Below are positions 45,170 to 57,418 of a stretch of 64,000 bases of DNA, piece after piece. The DNA comes from Okapia johnstoni. Its lineage: Eukaryota > Chordata > Mammalia > Artiodactyla > Giraffidae. The first letter of the stretch is position 1. Each line of letters opens with the position of its first letter. Below the pieces are notes generated by a model. That model was not told the DNA's origin and did no database searches. It was given only the letters and a program-made list of their open reading frames with translations. The stretch is from the NCBI GenBank assembly GCA_024291935.2, contig CM044315.1, positions 73,762,385 to 73,826,384 of the forward strand. Reading direction: 5' to 3'. Made by a program: the position numbers and the translations under genes.

Positions 45170-47330
45170 GAATCTTTTTTCTCTTGTTTCTTTAAAGATT
45201 TTCTCTCTAGCTTTTCAAACTTCTTGAAAGTCTAAGTCAACATTTTTTCTTTTAATCAAATTTGGGAAGCCAACCACTATTTTTCAAATAATTGTTCTCC
45301 CCTTTCTTCCTCTCCTTTTCTCTGAAATTTCCACTCCATGTATGCTGGTACATTTGATACTGTTCCACAGGTTTCTGAGGCGCTGTTAATCTTTATTCAG
45401 TGTTTTACTCTATGTTCTTAAATTTTTAGTATTTCTATGGATCTAGCCCAAGTTCACTAATTTTTTTAGCACTTAAATATTTCATTGAGCAAATTGAACT
45501 TTTCATTTTGATTCTATTGCTTTTCAATCCTCAAATCACCGTTAGCTTCTTTTAAATAATTTCTGCTTATATTGATATTCCCTATTTGTTTATTGTCACT
45601 TTATTTTCCTTTAATTTTTAAATGTGGGTCCCTTTAAAATAATTTCTACTTATATGAATATTCCCTATTCACTTATTGTGATTATATTTTCCTTTAATCT
45701 TTAAATATGGGTCCCTTTAATTCTCTGAACTCATAACTGCTTTGAAATAATTTCATACTAAATGCAACATTCTAGCACACCTAAAACCACCCTAAGAATG
45801 AGTCATAGCTTCCTGTCTGTATGAGAATGCGAGAATTCTACATTCTCCCTACTATTTAGCAAGTTTCCACAAATATTTACTTGTTAATTCTCTCTGATTT
45901 GTGAAGATTTTATTTTTCAATTTGGTCCAGTTTTAAGTTGTTTTGTGGTAAAAGCATTTGTCAAGCTTTTCATTCTGTTACAGCTGTAACTCTTTCCCTC
46001 TTAATACTTTATTTTTAACACCACTAAGCAAATTTTTTTTGTTATTGTTGATATCAGGCAGTTTTCATTTAAACTTCTCTACATGTTTATATATATTCAC
46101 TATTTCTTTACATATTGTTGACTACCCTGCTGGGGTCATTTTTCCTATTTCTGAAATGAATCCTCTAGAAGACTTAGTTTGGCTTTCTTGGTAGATAACT
46201 CTCATACGTTTTGCTAATCTAAAAGTATGTTTTGAAAAAAGAATTATTCTTTTTTTAATTTTAATTTTATTTATTTTTGGCAATGCTGGATCTCCATTGC
46301 TGATCTCAGGCTTTCTCTAGTTGTGATGAGCTGGGGCTGCTCTCAAGTTGAGGTGTACAAGCTTCTCATTGCGGTGGCTTCTCTTGTTTCTAAGCACAGG
46401 CTCTGGGTGCACACACTTCAATTGCTGCAGTGTGTGGGCTCAGTAGTTGCGGTATCTGGGCCTAGCTGCTCTTTGGCATATGGAATCTTCCTGGACCAGG
46501 AATCAAATCTGTGTCCCCTGCATTGCAATGTGGATTGTTAACCACTGGGCCACTAGGGAAGACCAAAAACCATTATTCTTGAAATAAAATTTTGCTATAC
46601 AACTTTAGAAGGTTATTTTTTATAAGCACTTCATACGTATTATTCCATTTCTTCTCTTCCAGGATTGCTTCTGAAAAGTCTTTGCTCTGGCCCTATATAT
46701 TATTCCTTTATAAGTGACCTGTCCTTTCTTTCTGGCTAATTTTAAGATTTACTTTTTTTTAAAACCTATGATGTCTTTTCAAGTTTCTCAGGAATATATC
46801 TAGGAATGGACTTGGAGGGTTTTGTTTTTGCTTATCCTGTGTGGTACATGTTGTATTTCTTATAGCTAGATAGTCAAGTATTTTTATTAATTCTGGAAAT
46901 TTCAAACTATAATCTCTTTGAATATTATATCGCCTCCATTCTTTCTTGAAATCGTCTTAGATATATGTTAGTTCTTAAATTCTTCTTCCTATTTTCTTTC
47001 TTACTCTCTTTGTGCCTCATTCTTGGGAATTGCCTCATATCCATCTTCCTATCTACCTCATGTTTATTGTCCACATTTTTCTGTAGCTAGTCTGTTGCTT
47101 AACTCAACAACTAATGTTTAAAATTTTCTCTTATTTTTTATTTCTAAAAGTTTTACTTACTTTCAAATTTACCTCATCATTTTGATTGTATCTGGTTTAT
47201 TTTGACATTTTAAAATATCATATCAGTAATTTACATATTTTGTAATCTTTATCTGATCTTCTTGAAAGTCTAAATTTGTTACCATTTTTCTGACTGTTGC
47301 TCATGGGATTTTTCTTTCTTTGTTTGATAT
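45170..47330 (-). mobile_element. Old L1/HAL1-type ORF1 and 5' region, antisense, split by a SINE
   Basis: Antisense text of an L1-type ORF1 ('tccacaggtttctgaggcgc', 'ctcttccaggattgcttct', 'tttctcaggaatatatctag') is spread over two kilobases with heavy decay. Some of it may be two overlapping copies. No coding frame is left. Confidence 0.55.
46245..46568 (-). mobile_element. CHR-type tRNA-Glu SINE, long form
   Basis: Minus strand: reversed A-rich tail, reversed modules ('ggctctgggtgcacacactt', 'gggctcagtagttgcggtat'), reversed B-box and head ending 'ccactagggaagacc'. Flanks share 'attattctt'. Confidence 0.88.
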
Positions 47331-47834
47331 TTTGAGTTCACATGATTTATTGAATTCAATATACACAGAATCATGAAGGTCTAAATTAAGATTTCCAAGA
47401 AGAAAACATGTTATTTTGCTTATTTCTAATAATAACTGGGGATGCTATAAGTATGAGACCATGTTAGCTTGTTCATGAACTCTGATTAATTATTGGAGTC
47501 TCAATAATCCTGCTCCTTTACTTTGGAGCAGGATCCATATTTTGCCTCCCTATATCAGGCATTTCAATCCAATGGAATCTTCTCTTAAGAATTTACTAAC
47601 CTCTCACAATTCAGGTTTCATATTACTGTGTCTTTATTTTGGCTCTTGGAAATTTCTTTCACTATACTGAAAGCTCAGCAAAACTTTAAAAAAAAAGTCT
47701 TGTTGTTTATCCAGAATGCCTATATTTTACCCAGGATGCCATTATAATGTAATAGGAAAACCTTTCAAGTGTATAGTCCAACATTTTTCTGGAAGAAGAT
47801 CTTTTATATATTAATTTTTTCAGAAGAATTGAAT
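47331..47834. other. Gene-free stretch
   Basis: No gene or clear repeat is recognised. Confidence 0.5.
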
Positions 47835-49271
47835 GATGCTCAGTTTAGTACAGTTACTCAGTCGTGTCCAACATTTTGTGACCCCATGGACTGCAGCATG
47901 CCAGGCTTCCATGTCCATCACCAACTCCTGGAGCTTGCCCAAACTCATGTCCATTGAGTTGGTGATGCCATCCAACCATCTCATCCTCTGTCTTCCCCTT
48001 CTCCTCATGCCTTCAGTCTTCCCCAGCATCAAGGTCTTTTCCAATGAGTCAGCTCTTCGCATCAGGTGGCCAAAATATTGGAGCTTCAGCATCAGTCCTT
48101 CCAATTAATATTCAGGACTGATTTCCTTCAGGATGGACTGATTGGATCTGCTTGCAGTCCAAGGGACTCTCAAGAGTCTTCTCCAACACCACAGTTCAAA
48201 AGCATTAATTCTTCAGCACTCAGTTTTCTTTATCGTTCAACTATCACATGACTCCTGGTAAAACCATAGCTTTGACTAGACAGACCTTTGTCGGTAAAGT
48301 AATGTCTCTGCTTTTTAACATACTGTATATGTTGGTCATAACTTTTCTTCCAAGGAGCAAGCGTCTTTTGATTTCATGGCTGAAGTCACCATCTGCAGTA
48401 ATTTTGGAGCCCAAGAAAATAAAGTCTCTCACTGTTTCCATTGTTTCCCCATCTATTTGTCATGAAGTGATGGGATCAGATGCCATGATCTTCATTTTTG
48501 AAATGTTGAGTTTTAAGCCAGCTTATGCACTCTCCCCTTTCACTTTCATCAAGAGGCTCTTTAGTTCCTCTTCACTTTCTGCCATAAGCATGGTGTCATC
48601 TGTGTATCCGAGGTTATTGATATTTCTCCCAGCAGTCTTGATTCCAGCTTGCACTTCATCCAGCCTAGCATTTCGCATGATGTACTCTGCATATAAGTTA
48701 AATAAGCAGGGTGACAATATACAGCCTTGACGTACTCCTTTCCCAATTTGGAACCAGTCCCTTGTTCCATGTCTGGTTCTAACTGTTGCTTCCTGACCTG
48801 CATACAGATTTCTCAGGAGACAGGTAAGGTTGTCTGGTATTCCCATCTCTTGAAGAATTTTCCATTTTGTTGTGATCCACACAGTCAAAGGCTTTGGCGT
48901 AGTCAATAAAGCAGAAGTAGATGTTTTTCTGGAATTCTCTTGCTTTTTCTATGATCCAGCAGATGTTGGCAATTTGATCTCTGGTTCCTCTCCCTTTTCT
49001 AAATCCAGATTGAACATCTGGAAGTTCATGGTTCACGTACGGTTGAAGCCTCACTTGGAGAATTTTGAGCATTACTTTGCTAGCGAATGAGATGAGTGAA
49101 ATTGTGCAGTAGTTTGGACATTCTTTGTCCTTGCCTTTCTTTGGCATTGCAATGAAAACTGACCTTTTCCAGTCCTGTGGCCACTGCTGAGTTTTCCAAA
49201 TTTGCTGGCATATTGAGTGCAGCACTTTCACAGCATCAACTTTTAAGATTGGAAATAGCTCAACTGGAATT
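47835..49271 (-). mobile_element. BovB LINE, reverse transcriptase, RT box YTDD
   Basis: Copy F of BovB, 5'-truncated at the 'ELFQILK' position. Minus-strand frames cover FIAMPKKGKDKECPNYCT, FRKGRGTRDQI, DYAKAFDCVDHNK, YAGQEATVRTRHGTRDWFQ and [20 protein letters not shown]. The RT box is the reverse of 48595-48606 and reads YTDD: both Asp codons are kept and Ala is replaced by Thr. Downstream frames include [20 protein letters not shown]. At least four frameshifts or stops break it. Confidence 0.93.
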
Positions 49272-49279
49272 ATTTCATT

Positions 49280-49740
49280 CCAAAAAAATTGTTTTGATTG
49301 AGTGTATTAAATGCACAAATTAATAAAAGGACCAATAGCATTTTTCTATGCTTGTGTAAGACAGTTTTTCCATTGAGTCAGTTTTCATTATATATCCATC
49401 AGGCTTATGCTTTTCAACATAATTCTTACATTTCTTATCAAGTTCATAACTGGTAATTCTTTAGGTTGGTTTTTTAAAGAAACATTTTTCCATAATGATT
49501 GTCATCATAATGGTTTTATTATCATATACAGTGAAATTTGTAATTTTTCCTATTTATTTTGTACCCAGTTAACTTAGTAAAGTTGTTCATGTTCCTAAAA
49601 ATCTTCAGTTGATTCTCTTAGATTCTTTATACTTTTAATCATATTATCTACCTTCAAATAATAATACTTTTGTCTCTTCCTTTTCAAATTAGTACCTTTT
49701 AGTTTTTAGTTTTTTCTCTATGCTTTAGCTATGACTATCA
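49280..49740 (-). mobile_element. L1 ORF2 RT fragment, antisense, old
   Basis: 'gattgagtgtattaaatgca' and 'gtacccagttaacttagtaa' are antisense text of the L1 RT region in decayed form. Nothing coding remains. Confidence 0.6.
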
Positions 49741-50032
49741 CAAGCCTTCATGTTCTTACACCAAAACTACAAGATATGATATCTGTGTAGTATACACTTA
49801 AACTAGGAATAAAACAGTTGACTAAAATGACCTGTAAGTAAATATTTTAGTCCTTTATGTACTATTCAAAAGTCATGTTATACAACAATAAGTTGTTTTC
49901 AGATTTGTTTTATTTTTGGATCAGCTTCCAAGTAATTAAATTAATTGCATCCTGAATTTGATCTCTAGAGAGACTCATGAGTTAGAATCAAAAAAAGATA
50001 CCCTATGCTTTCCTCAAAAATTTACCATTTTG

Positions 50033-50510
50033 TGTGGAGAAAAGAGAACCCTTCTTCACTATTGCTGGGAATGTAAATTGGTACAACTACTATGAAGAAC
50101 AATATGGAAGTTCCTTTAAAACCTGAATACCTGAAACAAACACAACATTGTCATCAACTATCAGTTCAGTTCTGTTCAGTCTCTCAGTCATGTCCGACTC
50201 TTTGCGATGCCATGGACTGCAGCACTCCAGGCCTCCCTGTCCATCACCAACTCCCGGAGTTTACTCAAACTCATGTCCATTGAGTTGGTGATGCCATCCA
50301 ACCATCTCATCCTCTGTCATCCCCTTCTCCTCCTGCCTTCAACCTTTCCCAGCATCGGGGTCTTTTCAGATGAGTCAGTTCTTTGCATCAGGTGGCTAAA
50401 GCATTGGAGTTTCAGCTTCAACATCAGTCCTTCCAATGAATATTCAGGACTGATTTCCTTGACTATAGCAAATCAACTATACTCCAGCATAAAATTTAAA
50501 AAATTTAAAT
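50033..50510 (+). mobile_element. L1 3' end, plus strand, split by a BovB tail
   Basis: 'gctgggaatgtaaattggta' on the left and 'aatcaactatactccagcat' on the right are L1 ORF2-end and 3' UTR-end text with the BovB between them. Part of the 3' UTR is missing, so the L1 itself had an internal deletion. Confidence 0.75.
50162..50471 (-). mobile_element. BovB 3' fragment, heavily 5'-truncated, 9-bp target duplication
   Basis: Only the last 300 bp of BovB (tail to the 'SPEYSLEG' coding part). Duplication 'atcaactat' at 50153-50161 and 50472-50480. Confidence 0.9.
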
Positions 50511-52283
50511 GCACTGTATCAAATGGTTTTAGTATTTTCAATAACCTCCAAATTGCTTCTGGCCACTGAAAGGAGTGTCTTAGAGGACTTGCCAGCAAGA
50601 TGGCAGAGTAGAAGGACATGAACTCACTGCTTCTTACAAAAACACCAAAATCACAACTGCTGAACAACTATTGACAAAACAACAATAACAGAAACATACT
50701 GGAACCTACCAAAAAAGATACCCTACACCCAAAGACAAAGAAGGTGCAATGAAATGATAAGAGGGGTACAATCATGATAAAATCAAATCCCTTACCTGCC
50801 AGGTGGCCAACCCACAAACTGGAAAATAGTTATACCACAAAAGTTCTCCTACAGGAGTGAAAGTCCTGAGTCCCACAGCAGGCTTCCCAGCCTGAGAGTC
50901 TGACAATGGAGGAGAAGCCCCTAGAGAATCTGACTTTGAAGACCAGTGGAATTTGATTGCAGGAATTCCACAGGACTGAGAGAAACAGAAACTCCACTCT
51001 TAGATGGTGCACACAAGGTCTAGTGTGCATCAGGACCAAAGGGAAAAAAGAAGTGAGTCATAAGACGTTGGGCCAGAACTACTAGTATTAGAGGGTCTCC
51101 TACAAAGGTGGGGGATGGCTGTGGTTCACTGCAAGGGAAAAAGACATTGGCAGTGATAGTTCTGGTAACTACTCATTGGTGCAAGCCCTTCTGTAGGCTA
51201 CCATCCCCCAGACCTAGCCCCACTCAATAGCCTGTAGGGCCAATGTTGGGATGCCTCAGGCCAAACAGCCAATAGAATAGTAACACAGCCCCATCCATTT
51301 GCAAATAGACAGCTTAAAGTCTTCCTGAACATGGGCCTACCCACCAGAGGGACAAGATCCAACAGTGAGCAGAATCCAGGCCCTCCCATCAGGAAGCCTG
51401 ACAAAGACTCTTAGATGGCCTCTTCTACCAGAGGGAAGACAGAAGAAGAAAGAACAACTCTGAATCCTGAGGAAGAGAAACGGTTATCACAGAAAGTTAG
51501 ACAAGATGTGACAGCAGAGGATTATGTCCCAGATGAAGGAACAGGATAAAACCCCAAAAGAATAACTAAGTGAAGTCGAGATAGGCGTTTACCAGAAAAA
51601 GAATTCAGAGTAATGATAATGAAGATGTTCCAATATCTTGGAAAAAGAATAGAGGTGCAGACTGAGAAGATGCAAGAAATGTTTAACAAAGACTTAAAAC
51701 TAAAGAACAGACAAACAGAAATTAACAATATAACAGCTGAAATGAAAAATATACTAGAAGGAATCAATAGCAGAATAAATGAGGCATAAGAACAAATAAG
51801 TGACCTGGAAGACAGAATGGCGGAAATCACTGCCTCAAAAAAGCATAAAGAAAAAAAGAGTGAAAAGAAGTGAAGATAGTCTAAGAGACCTCTGGGACAA
51901 TATTAAATGTACCAACATTTGCGTTATAGGGGTCCCATAAGGAGAAAAGAGAGAAAAAAGGACAAAGAGCACAACTGAAGAGATAATAGATGAAAACTTC
52001 CCAAACATGGGAAATGAAACAGTCACCCAAGTCCAGGAAGCACAGAGAGTCCCAGGCATGACAAACCCAAGGAGTAACACACTGAGACACACAGTAATCA
52101 AATTGACAAACATTAAATTAAAAAAAATACTAAAAGCAATAAGGGAAAAGCAACAAATAGCATACAAGGGAACTCCCATAAGGGTATCAGCAGATTTCTC
52201 AGCAGAAACTTTGCAGGCCAGAAGGAAGTGGCACGTTATACTTAAAGCAATGAAAGGGAAGAACCTATATCCAAGAATATTCT

Positions 52284-52385
52284 ACCTATACCTATGGCTG
52301 ATTCGTGTTGATGTTTGACAGAAAACAAAAAAATTTTGTAAAGCGATTATCCTTCAATTATAAAATAAATAAATTTTTTAAAAAT
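52284..52385 (+). mobile_element. Very short L1-BT 3' end (102 bp) with 9-bp target duplication
   Basis: 'cctatggctgattcgtgttg' through 'gattatccttcaattataaa' and an A-rich tail is the extreme 3' end of L1-BT. Duplication 'gaatattct' at 52275-52283 and 52386-52394. Confidence 0.9.
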
Positions 52386-52444
52386 GAATATTCTTCCCAT
52401 CAAGGCTCTCACTTATATTTGACAGAGAAATCAAAAGCTTTCAG

Positions 52445-54886
52445 TTCATTTCAGTCGCTCAGTCATGTCCGACTCTTTGCGACCCCATGAATTGCAGCAC
52501 GCCAGGCCTCTCTGTCCATCACCAACTCCCAGAGTCTACCCAAACCCATGTCCATCGAGTTGGTGATGCCATCCAACCATCTCATCCTCTGTCGTCCCCT
52601 TCTCCTCCCGCCCCCAATCCCACCCAGCATTAGGGTCCTTTCCAATGAGTCAACTCTTCTCATGAGGTGGCCAAAGTATTGGAGTTTCAGCTTCAACATC
52701 AGTCCTTCCAATGAACATCCAGGACTGATCCCTTTTAGAATGGAGTGACTGGATCTCGTTGCAGTCCAAGGGACTCTCAAGAGTCTTCTCCAACACCACA
52801 GTTCAAAAGCATCAATTCTGCGGCACTCAGCTTTCTTCACCATCCAACTCTCACATCCATACATGACTACTGGAAAAACCATAGCCTTGACCAGACGGAC
52901 TTTTGTTGGCAAAGTAATGTCTCTGCTTTTAAATATGCTATCTAGGTTGGCCATAACCTTCCTTCCAAGGAGTAAGCGTCTTTTAATTTCATGGCTGCAA
53001 TCACCATCAGCAGTGATTGTGGAGCCCAAAAAAATAAAGTCTGACACTGTTTCCACTGTTTCCCCATCTATTTCCCAAGACGTGATGGGACCAGATGCCA
53101 TGATCTTAGTTTTCTGAATGTTGAGCTTTAAGCCAACTTTTTCACTCTCCTCTTTCACTTTCATCAAGAGGCTCTTTAGTTCTTCTTCACTTTCTGCCAT
53201 AAGGGTGGTGTCATCCGCATATCTGAGGTTATTGATATTTCTCCCGGCAATCTTGATTCCAGCTTGTGTTTCTTCCAGCCCAGCATTTCTCATGATGTAC
53301 TCTGCATATAAGTTAAATAATCAGGGTGACAATATACAGCCTTGACGTACTCCTTTTCCTATTTGGAATCAGTCTGTTGTTCCATGTCCAGTTCTAACTG
53401 TTGCTTCCTGACCTGAATACAGGTTTCTCAAGAGACAGGTCAGATGGTCTTGTATTCCCATCTCTTTCAGAATTTTCCACAGTTTATTGTGATCCACACA
53501 GTCAAAGGCTTTGGCATAGTCAATAAAGCAGAAATAGATGTTTTTCTGGAACTCTCTTGCTTTTTCGATGATCCATCAGATATTGGCAATTTGATCTCTG
53601 GTTCCTCTGCCTTTTCTAAAATCAGCTTGAACATCTGGAAGTTCATGGTTCACATATTGCTGAAGCCTGGCTTGGAGAATTTTGAGCATTACTTTACTAG
53701 CGTGTGAGATGAGTGCAATTGTGCGGTAGTTTGAGCATTCTTTGGCATTGCCTTTCTTTGGGATTGGAATGAAAACTGACCTTTTCCAGTCCTGTGGCCA
53801 CTGCTGAGTTTTCCAAATTTGCTGCCATATTGAGTGCAGCACTTTCACAGCATCATCTTTGAGGATTTGAAATAGCTCAACTGGAATTCCATCACCTCCA
53901 CTAGCTTTGTTCGTAGTGATGCTTTCTAAGGCCCACTTGACTTCACATTCCAGGATGTCTGGCTCTAGGTGAGTGATCACACCATCATGATTATCTGGGT
54001 CATGAAGATCTATTTTGTACAGTTCTTCTGTGTATTCTTGCCACCTCTTCTTAATATCTTCTGCTTCTGTTAGGTCAATTTCTGTCCTTTATCGAGCCTA
54101 TCTTTGCATGAAATGTTCCTTTGGTATCTCTAATTTTCTTGAAGAGATCTCTAGTCTTTCCCAATCTGTTGCTTTCCTCTATTTCTTTGCACTGATCCCT
54201 GAGGAAGGCTTTCTTATCTCTGCTTGCTGTTCTTTGGAACTCTGCATTCAGATGGGAATATCTTTCCTTTTCTCCTTTGCTTTTTGCTTCTTTTCTCTTC
54301 CCAGCTATCTGTAAGGCCTCCTCAGGCAGCCATTTTGATTTTTTGCATTTCTTTTCCATGGGGATTGTCTTGATCCCTGTCTCCTGTACAATGTCACGAA
54401 CTTCTGTTCAAAGTTCATCAGTCACTCTGTCTATCAGGTCTAGTCCTTTAAATCTATTTGTCACTTCCACTGTATACTCATAAGGGATTTGATCTAGGTC
54501 CTACCTGAATGGACTAGTGGTTTTCCCTACTTTCTTCAATTTAAGTCTGAATGTGGCAATAAGCAGTTCATGATCTGAGCCACAGTCTGCTCCTGGTCTT
54601 GTTTTTGCTGACTGTATAGAGCTTCTCCATCTTTGGCTGCAAAGAATATAATCAGTCTGATTTCGGTGTTGACCATCTGGTGATGTCCACGTGTAGAATC
54701 TTCTCTTGTGTTGTTGGAATAGAGTGTTTGCTATTACCAGTGCGTTCTCTTGGCAAAACTCTACTAGCCTTTGCCCTCCTTCATTCTGTACTCCAAGGCC
54801 AAATTTGTCTGTTACGCCAGGTGTTTCTTGACTTCCTACTTTTGCATTCCAGTCCCCTATAATGAAAAGGACATCTTTTTTGGGTG
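52445..54886 (-). mobile_element. BovB LINE, longest uninterrupted copy here (endonuclease end, linker, reverse transcriptase, tail)
   Basis: Copy G of BovB, about 2.4 kb. On the minus strand: C-terminal part of the APE-type endonuclease (54390-54886, no long frame), the basic linker (54075-54359: KKCKKSKWLPEEALQIAGKR), RT fingers and palm (53576-53980: VKWALESITTNKASGGDGIP, IALISHASKVMLKILQ), and a 276-codon open frame (52463-53293). That frame has [20 protein letters not shown] with YADD as the reverse of 53210-53221, [35 protein letters not shown] and the [13 protein letters not shown] tract. Breaks lie near 53340 (TAA in the 'CHP.YLTYMQ' part) and near 53575. A short 'ttcag' match flanks it. 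It has low damage and is the youngest-looking BovB in the window, but is not intact. Confidence 0.95.
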
Positions 54887-55180
54887 TTCAGACAAGCAAA
54901 AGCTACGAGACTAGACTAGCTTTGGAACAAATGCTAAAGGAGACTCTCTAAGCAGAAAAGAAAAAGCCACCTTATGAAACAAGAAAATTACAAATGGAAA
55001 AGCTTACCAGTAAAGGCAAACATAAAGTAAAAGTAGGAAATCATCTGCACACAAATACAATAACAAAACCAGTCATTGTGGGAAGAGGAGAGCACAAATG
55101 CAAGATATTGGAAATGCATCTGAAATTAGGAGCCCAGCAACTTAAAACAATCTTGTTTATATATAGACTTTTATATCAAA

Positions 55181-55391
55181 ATGAAAGTGTTAGTTGTCCA
55201 GTTTTGTCCCACTCCTTGTGACCACATAGACTGTAGTATGCCAGGCTCCTCTGTCCATGGAATTCTTCAGGCAAGAATACTAGAGTGGGTTGCCATTTCC
55301 TTCTCCATGGGAGCTTTCTGACCCAGGAGCTGAACCCAAAACTCCCACATTGCAGGCAGTTTCTTTACCATTTGAGCCACCAGGGAAGCCC
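55181..55391 (-). mobile_element. Bov-tA SINE with 11-bp target duplication
   Basis: Minus-strand Bov-tA: plus-strand text from 'aatgaaagtgttagttgtcc' type tail to 'gccaccagggaagcc'. Exact duplication 'tttatatcaaa' at 55170-55180 and 55392-55402. Confidence 0.95.
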
Positions 55392-55479
55392 TTTATATCA
55401 AATCCTCATGATAACTGCAAACTGAAAATCTACAATAGATACATACACACAAAAGAAAGAGGAATCCAAACACAACACT

Positions 55480-56515
55480 AAAATTGGTTATCAAATCACC
55501 ATAGCAGAGAACAAAAGAGGAAGGAAAGATAAAAAGACCTACAAAAACAAATCCAAAGCAATTAAGAAAATGGCAGTAAGAACATGCATATTGATAATCA
55601 CCTTAAATGTATGGATTAAATGTTCCGTCCGAAAGACAGACTGGCTGAAAGAATACAAAAACAAGACCCATGTATATACTACCTACGAGAGACCCAGCTT
55701 CAGACTTAGGGACACAACAGACTGAAAGAAAGGGGATGGAAAAAGATATTCTATGCAAATGAAAATCAAAAGAAAGGTGGAGTGGCAATATTCATATTAG
55801 ACAAAATAGACTTTAAAGATGTTGTAAAAGACAAAGAAAGACACTACATAATGATCAAGGGATCAATCCAAGAAGAAGGTAAACAATTGTAAATATATAT
55901 GCATCCCAAATAGACACACCCTAATTTATAAGGCAAATACTAACAGCCATAAAAGGAGAGATCAACAGTAATACAATAATAGTAGGATACTCTAACACCC
56001 TATTTTCATCAATTGATAGATCATCCAGACAGAATATCAATAAGAAAACACGGGCCTTAAATGATACAAGAGACCAGATAAATTTAATTGATATGTATAG
56101 AGCATTCCATCCAAAAATAGCAGAAAGCACTTTCTTCTCAAGCGCACATGGAACATTTCCTGGAATAGATCACATCTTGGGCCACAAATCAAGCCTTGAT
56201 AAATATAAGAAAACTGAAATCATATCAAGCATGTTTTCTGATCACAATGCTATGAGATTAGAAATAAACTACTTAAAGAAAATGTTAACACAAACATGTG
56301 GAGGCTAAATAATATGGTACTGAACAACCAATGGATTACTAAAGAAATTAAAGAGGAAATAAAAAATTACCTAGAGAAAAATGAAAGCTTGACAATCCCA
56401 AATCAATGAGACACAACAAAAGCAACTCTAAGAGGGAAGTTTATAGCAATACAATCAGCTCTGGAAACAAGAAAAATCACAAATAAAGTAACCTTATACA
56501 TAAAGCAGGTAGAGA
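55480..56515 (+). pseudogene. L1 ORF2 endonuclease domain, decayed
   Basis: Plus-strand traces of the L1 endonuclease. The segment near 55668-55700 reads YYLRETQLQT where active L1 has a QETH motif, so the catalytic Glu is kept but its neighbours changed. Near 55977-56010 the GDFN-type block reads GYSN, so the catalytic Asp is lost. The 'FSDHNAMRLEINY' block (56235-56275) is kept in the 71-codon frame 56093-56308, together with GIDHILGHKSSLDKYKKTEI. The sequence ends near 56515 before the reverse transcriptase. Confidence 0.82.
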
Positions 56516-56609
56516 AAGATAAGTGCCTTAGTCTTTAAGAGCACTGTTAAATAACCCTATATATGTCTTTTCTCTAGAGTAATATAGTTGTTTAACCTCT
56601 ATTATTATT

Positions 56610-56675
56610 TTTTACCTTTTTATTTTATATTAGAGTATAGTCAATTAAAAATGTTGTGATAGTTTCAGGTGGACT
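56610..56675 (-). mobile_element. Short L1 3' end fragment, antisense
   Basis: 'attttatattagagtatagt' followed by 'caattaaaaatgttgtgata' and gtttcaggtgga is the antisense end of an L1 3' UTR. Confidence 0.6.
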
Positions 56676-57182
56676 TTAACCTTTATTGTTACTTTCTACT
56701 TCTCAACCTTTTCATCATTTACATTACTGTCTGTAAAAGTCTTGGTTTTTTGAGATTATAGAACTCATTGCTAGCCCACAATGGTGTAATAAGTATCTAC
56801 CCAGTGTTGAGAGGAATAATTACAGATTGTTTGCCACATATTGTCCTATACTTCTGGGTGCTAAGATTTTTATTTGCATATTTAACAACTTTAATTAATT
56901 GACTTATTTTCAGGTTCTGATACTTTGTTCTTTAATCTTTTTCAGTCATAATTGCATATAGCCTTTGTTCAGTAAGAAGAAGCTCTTATTTTCTTTGAAT
57001 AATGTCATTTGAAAGTATTAATAAAGCTTTATTAGAAGAAGGAAACCATTATATGTTATGTTTGGAATTCAGCTAATATTCTCTGCACCTAATCTCTTTT
57101 GACAATAGATAGTGGATAACATAGGCATGTTAACTTGATAATTATGCAATAAAGTGAATTTTTGTTTAAACAAATATTTATT
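56676..57182. other. Gene-free AT-rich stretch
   Basis: No gene or clear repeat is recognised. Confidence 0.5.
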
Positions 57183-57194
57183 AAAGACAATAAT

Positions 57195-57406
57195 GGGCTT
57201 CCCGGGTGGTACAGCTGGTAAAGAATCAGCCTGTAATGAGAGAGACCTGGGTTCGATCCCTGCATTGGGAAGATCCCCTGAAGAAGAGAATGGCTATCCA
57301 CGCCAGTATTCAGGCCTGGAGAATTCCGTGGACTTCATAGAGAAGTCCATGGGGTTGCAAAGAGTCGTACACGACTGAGCAACTTTCACTTTTCACTTTC
57401 ATTTTC
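57195..57406 (+). mobile_element. Bov-tA SINE with 12-bp target duplication
   Basis: Head 'gggcttcccgggtggtacag', tail with TTTCACT repeats. Exact duplication 'aaagacaataat' at 57183-57194 and 57407-57418. Confidence 0.95.
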
Positions 57407-57418
57407 AAAGACAATAAT

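Larger units (their letters stand above)
51524..54955 (+). pseudogene. L1 ORF1 pseudogene, interrupted by an L1 fragment and a BovB
   Basis: The likely start is the ATG at 51524-51526 (MSQMKEQDKTPKE, then a stop). The coiled-coil part follows ('RIEVQTEKMQEMFNKDLK'-type text, 51640-51800), then the RNA-binding part ('ETVTQVQEAQRVPG' at about 52015-52060). The C-terminal domain is in the frame 52007-52318 (IRVSADFSAETLQARRKWH). The coding text is cut at 52283 by a 102-bp L1 3' end, resumes at 52386, is cut again at 52444 by the BovB, and ends at about 54955 ('gctaaaggagactctctaa'). Point stops add to this. Confidence 0.85.
50582..56515 (+). mobile_element. L1 LINE with 5' UTR, ORF1 and endonuclease region, 3' end missing, host to three insertions
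   Basis: The 5' end begins near 50582 ('ttgccagcaagatggcagag', the L1 start type). The 5' UTR runs to about 51523, ORF1 from 51524, then the ORF2 endonuclease region to about 56515. An L1 3'-end fragment, a BovB and a Bov-tA are inserted, and the host text is continuous across each one. The RT region is missing, so the 3' half was lost by deletion. Confidence 0.88.

Noticed and set aside
52463..53293. 276-codon minus-strand frame as a possible novel reverse-transcriptase gene or defence RT
   Set aside because: It is plainly the C-terminal half of BovB ORF2, one of at least nine BovB pieces in the window, with the usual BovB tail and no host gene features.
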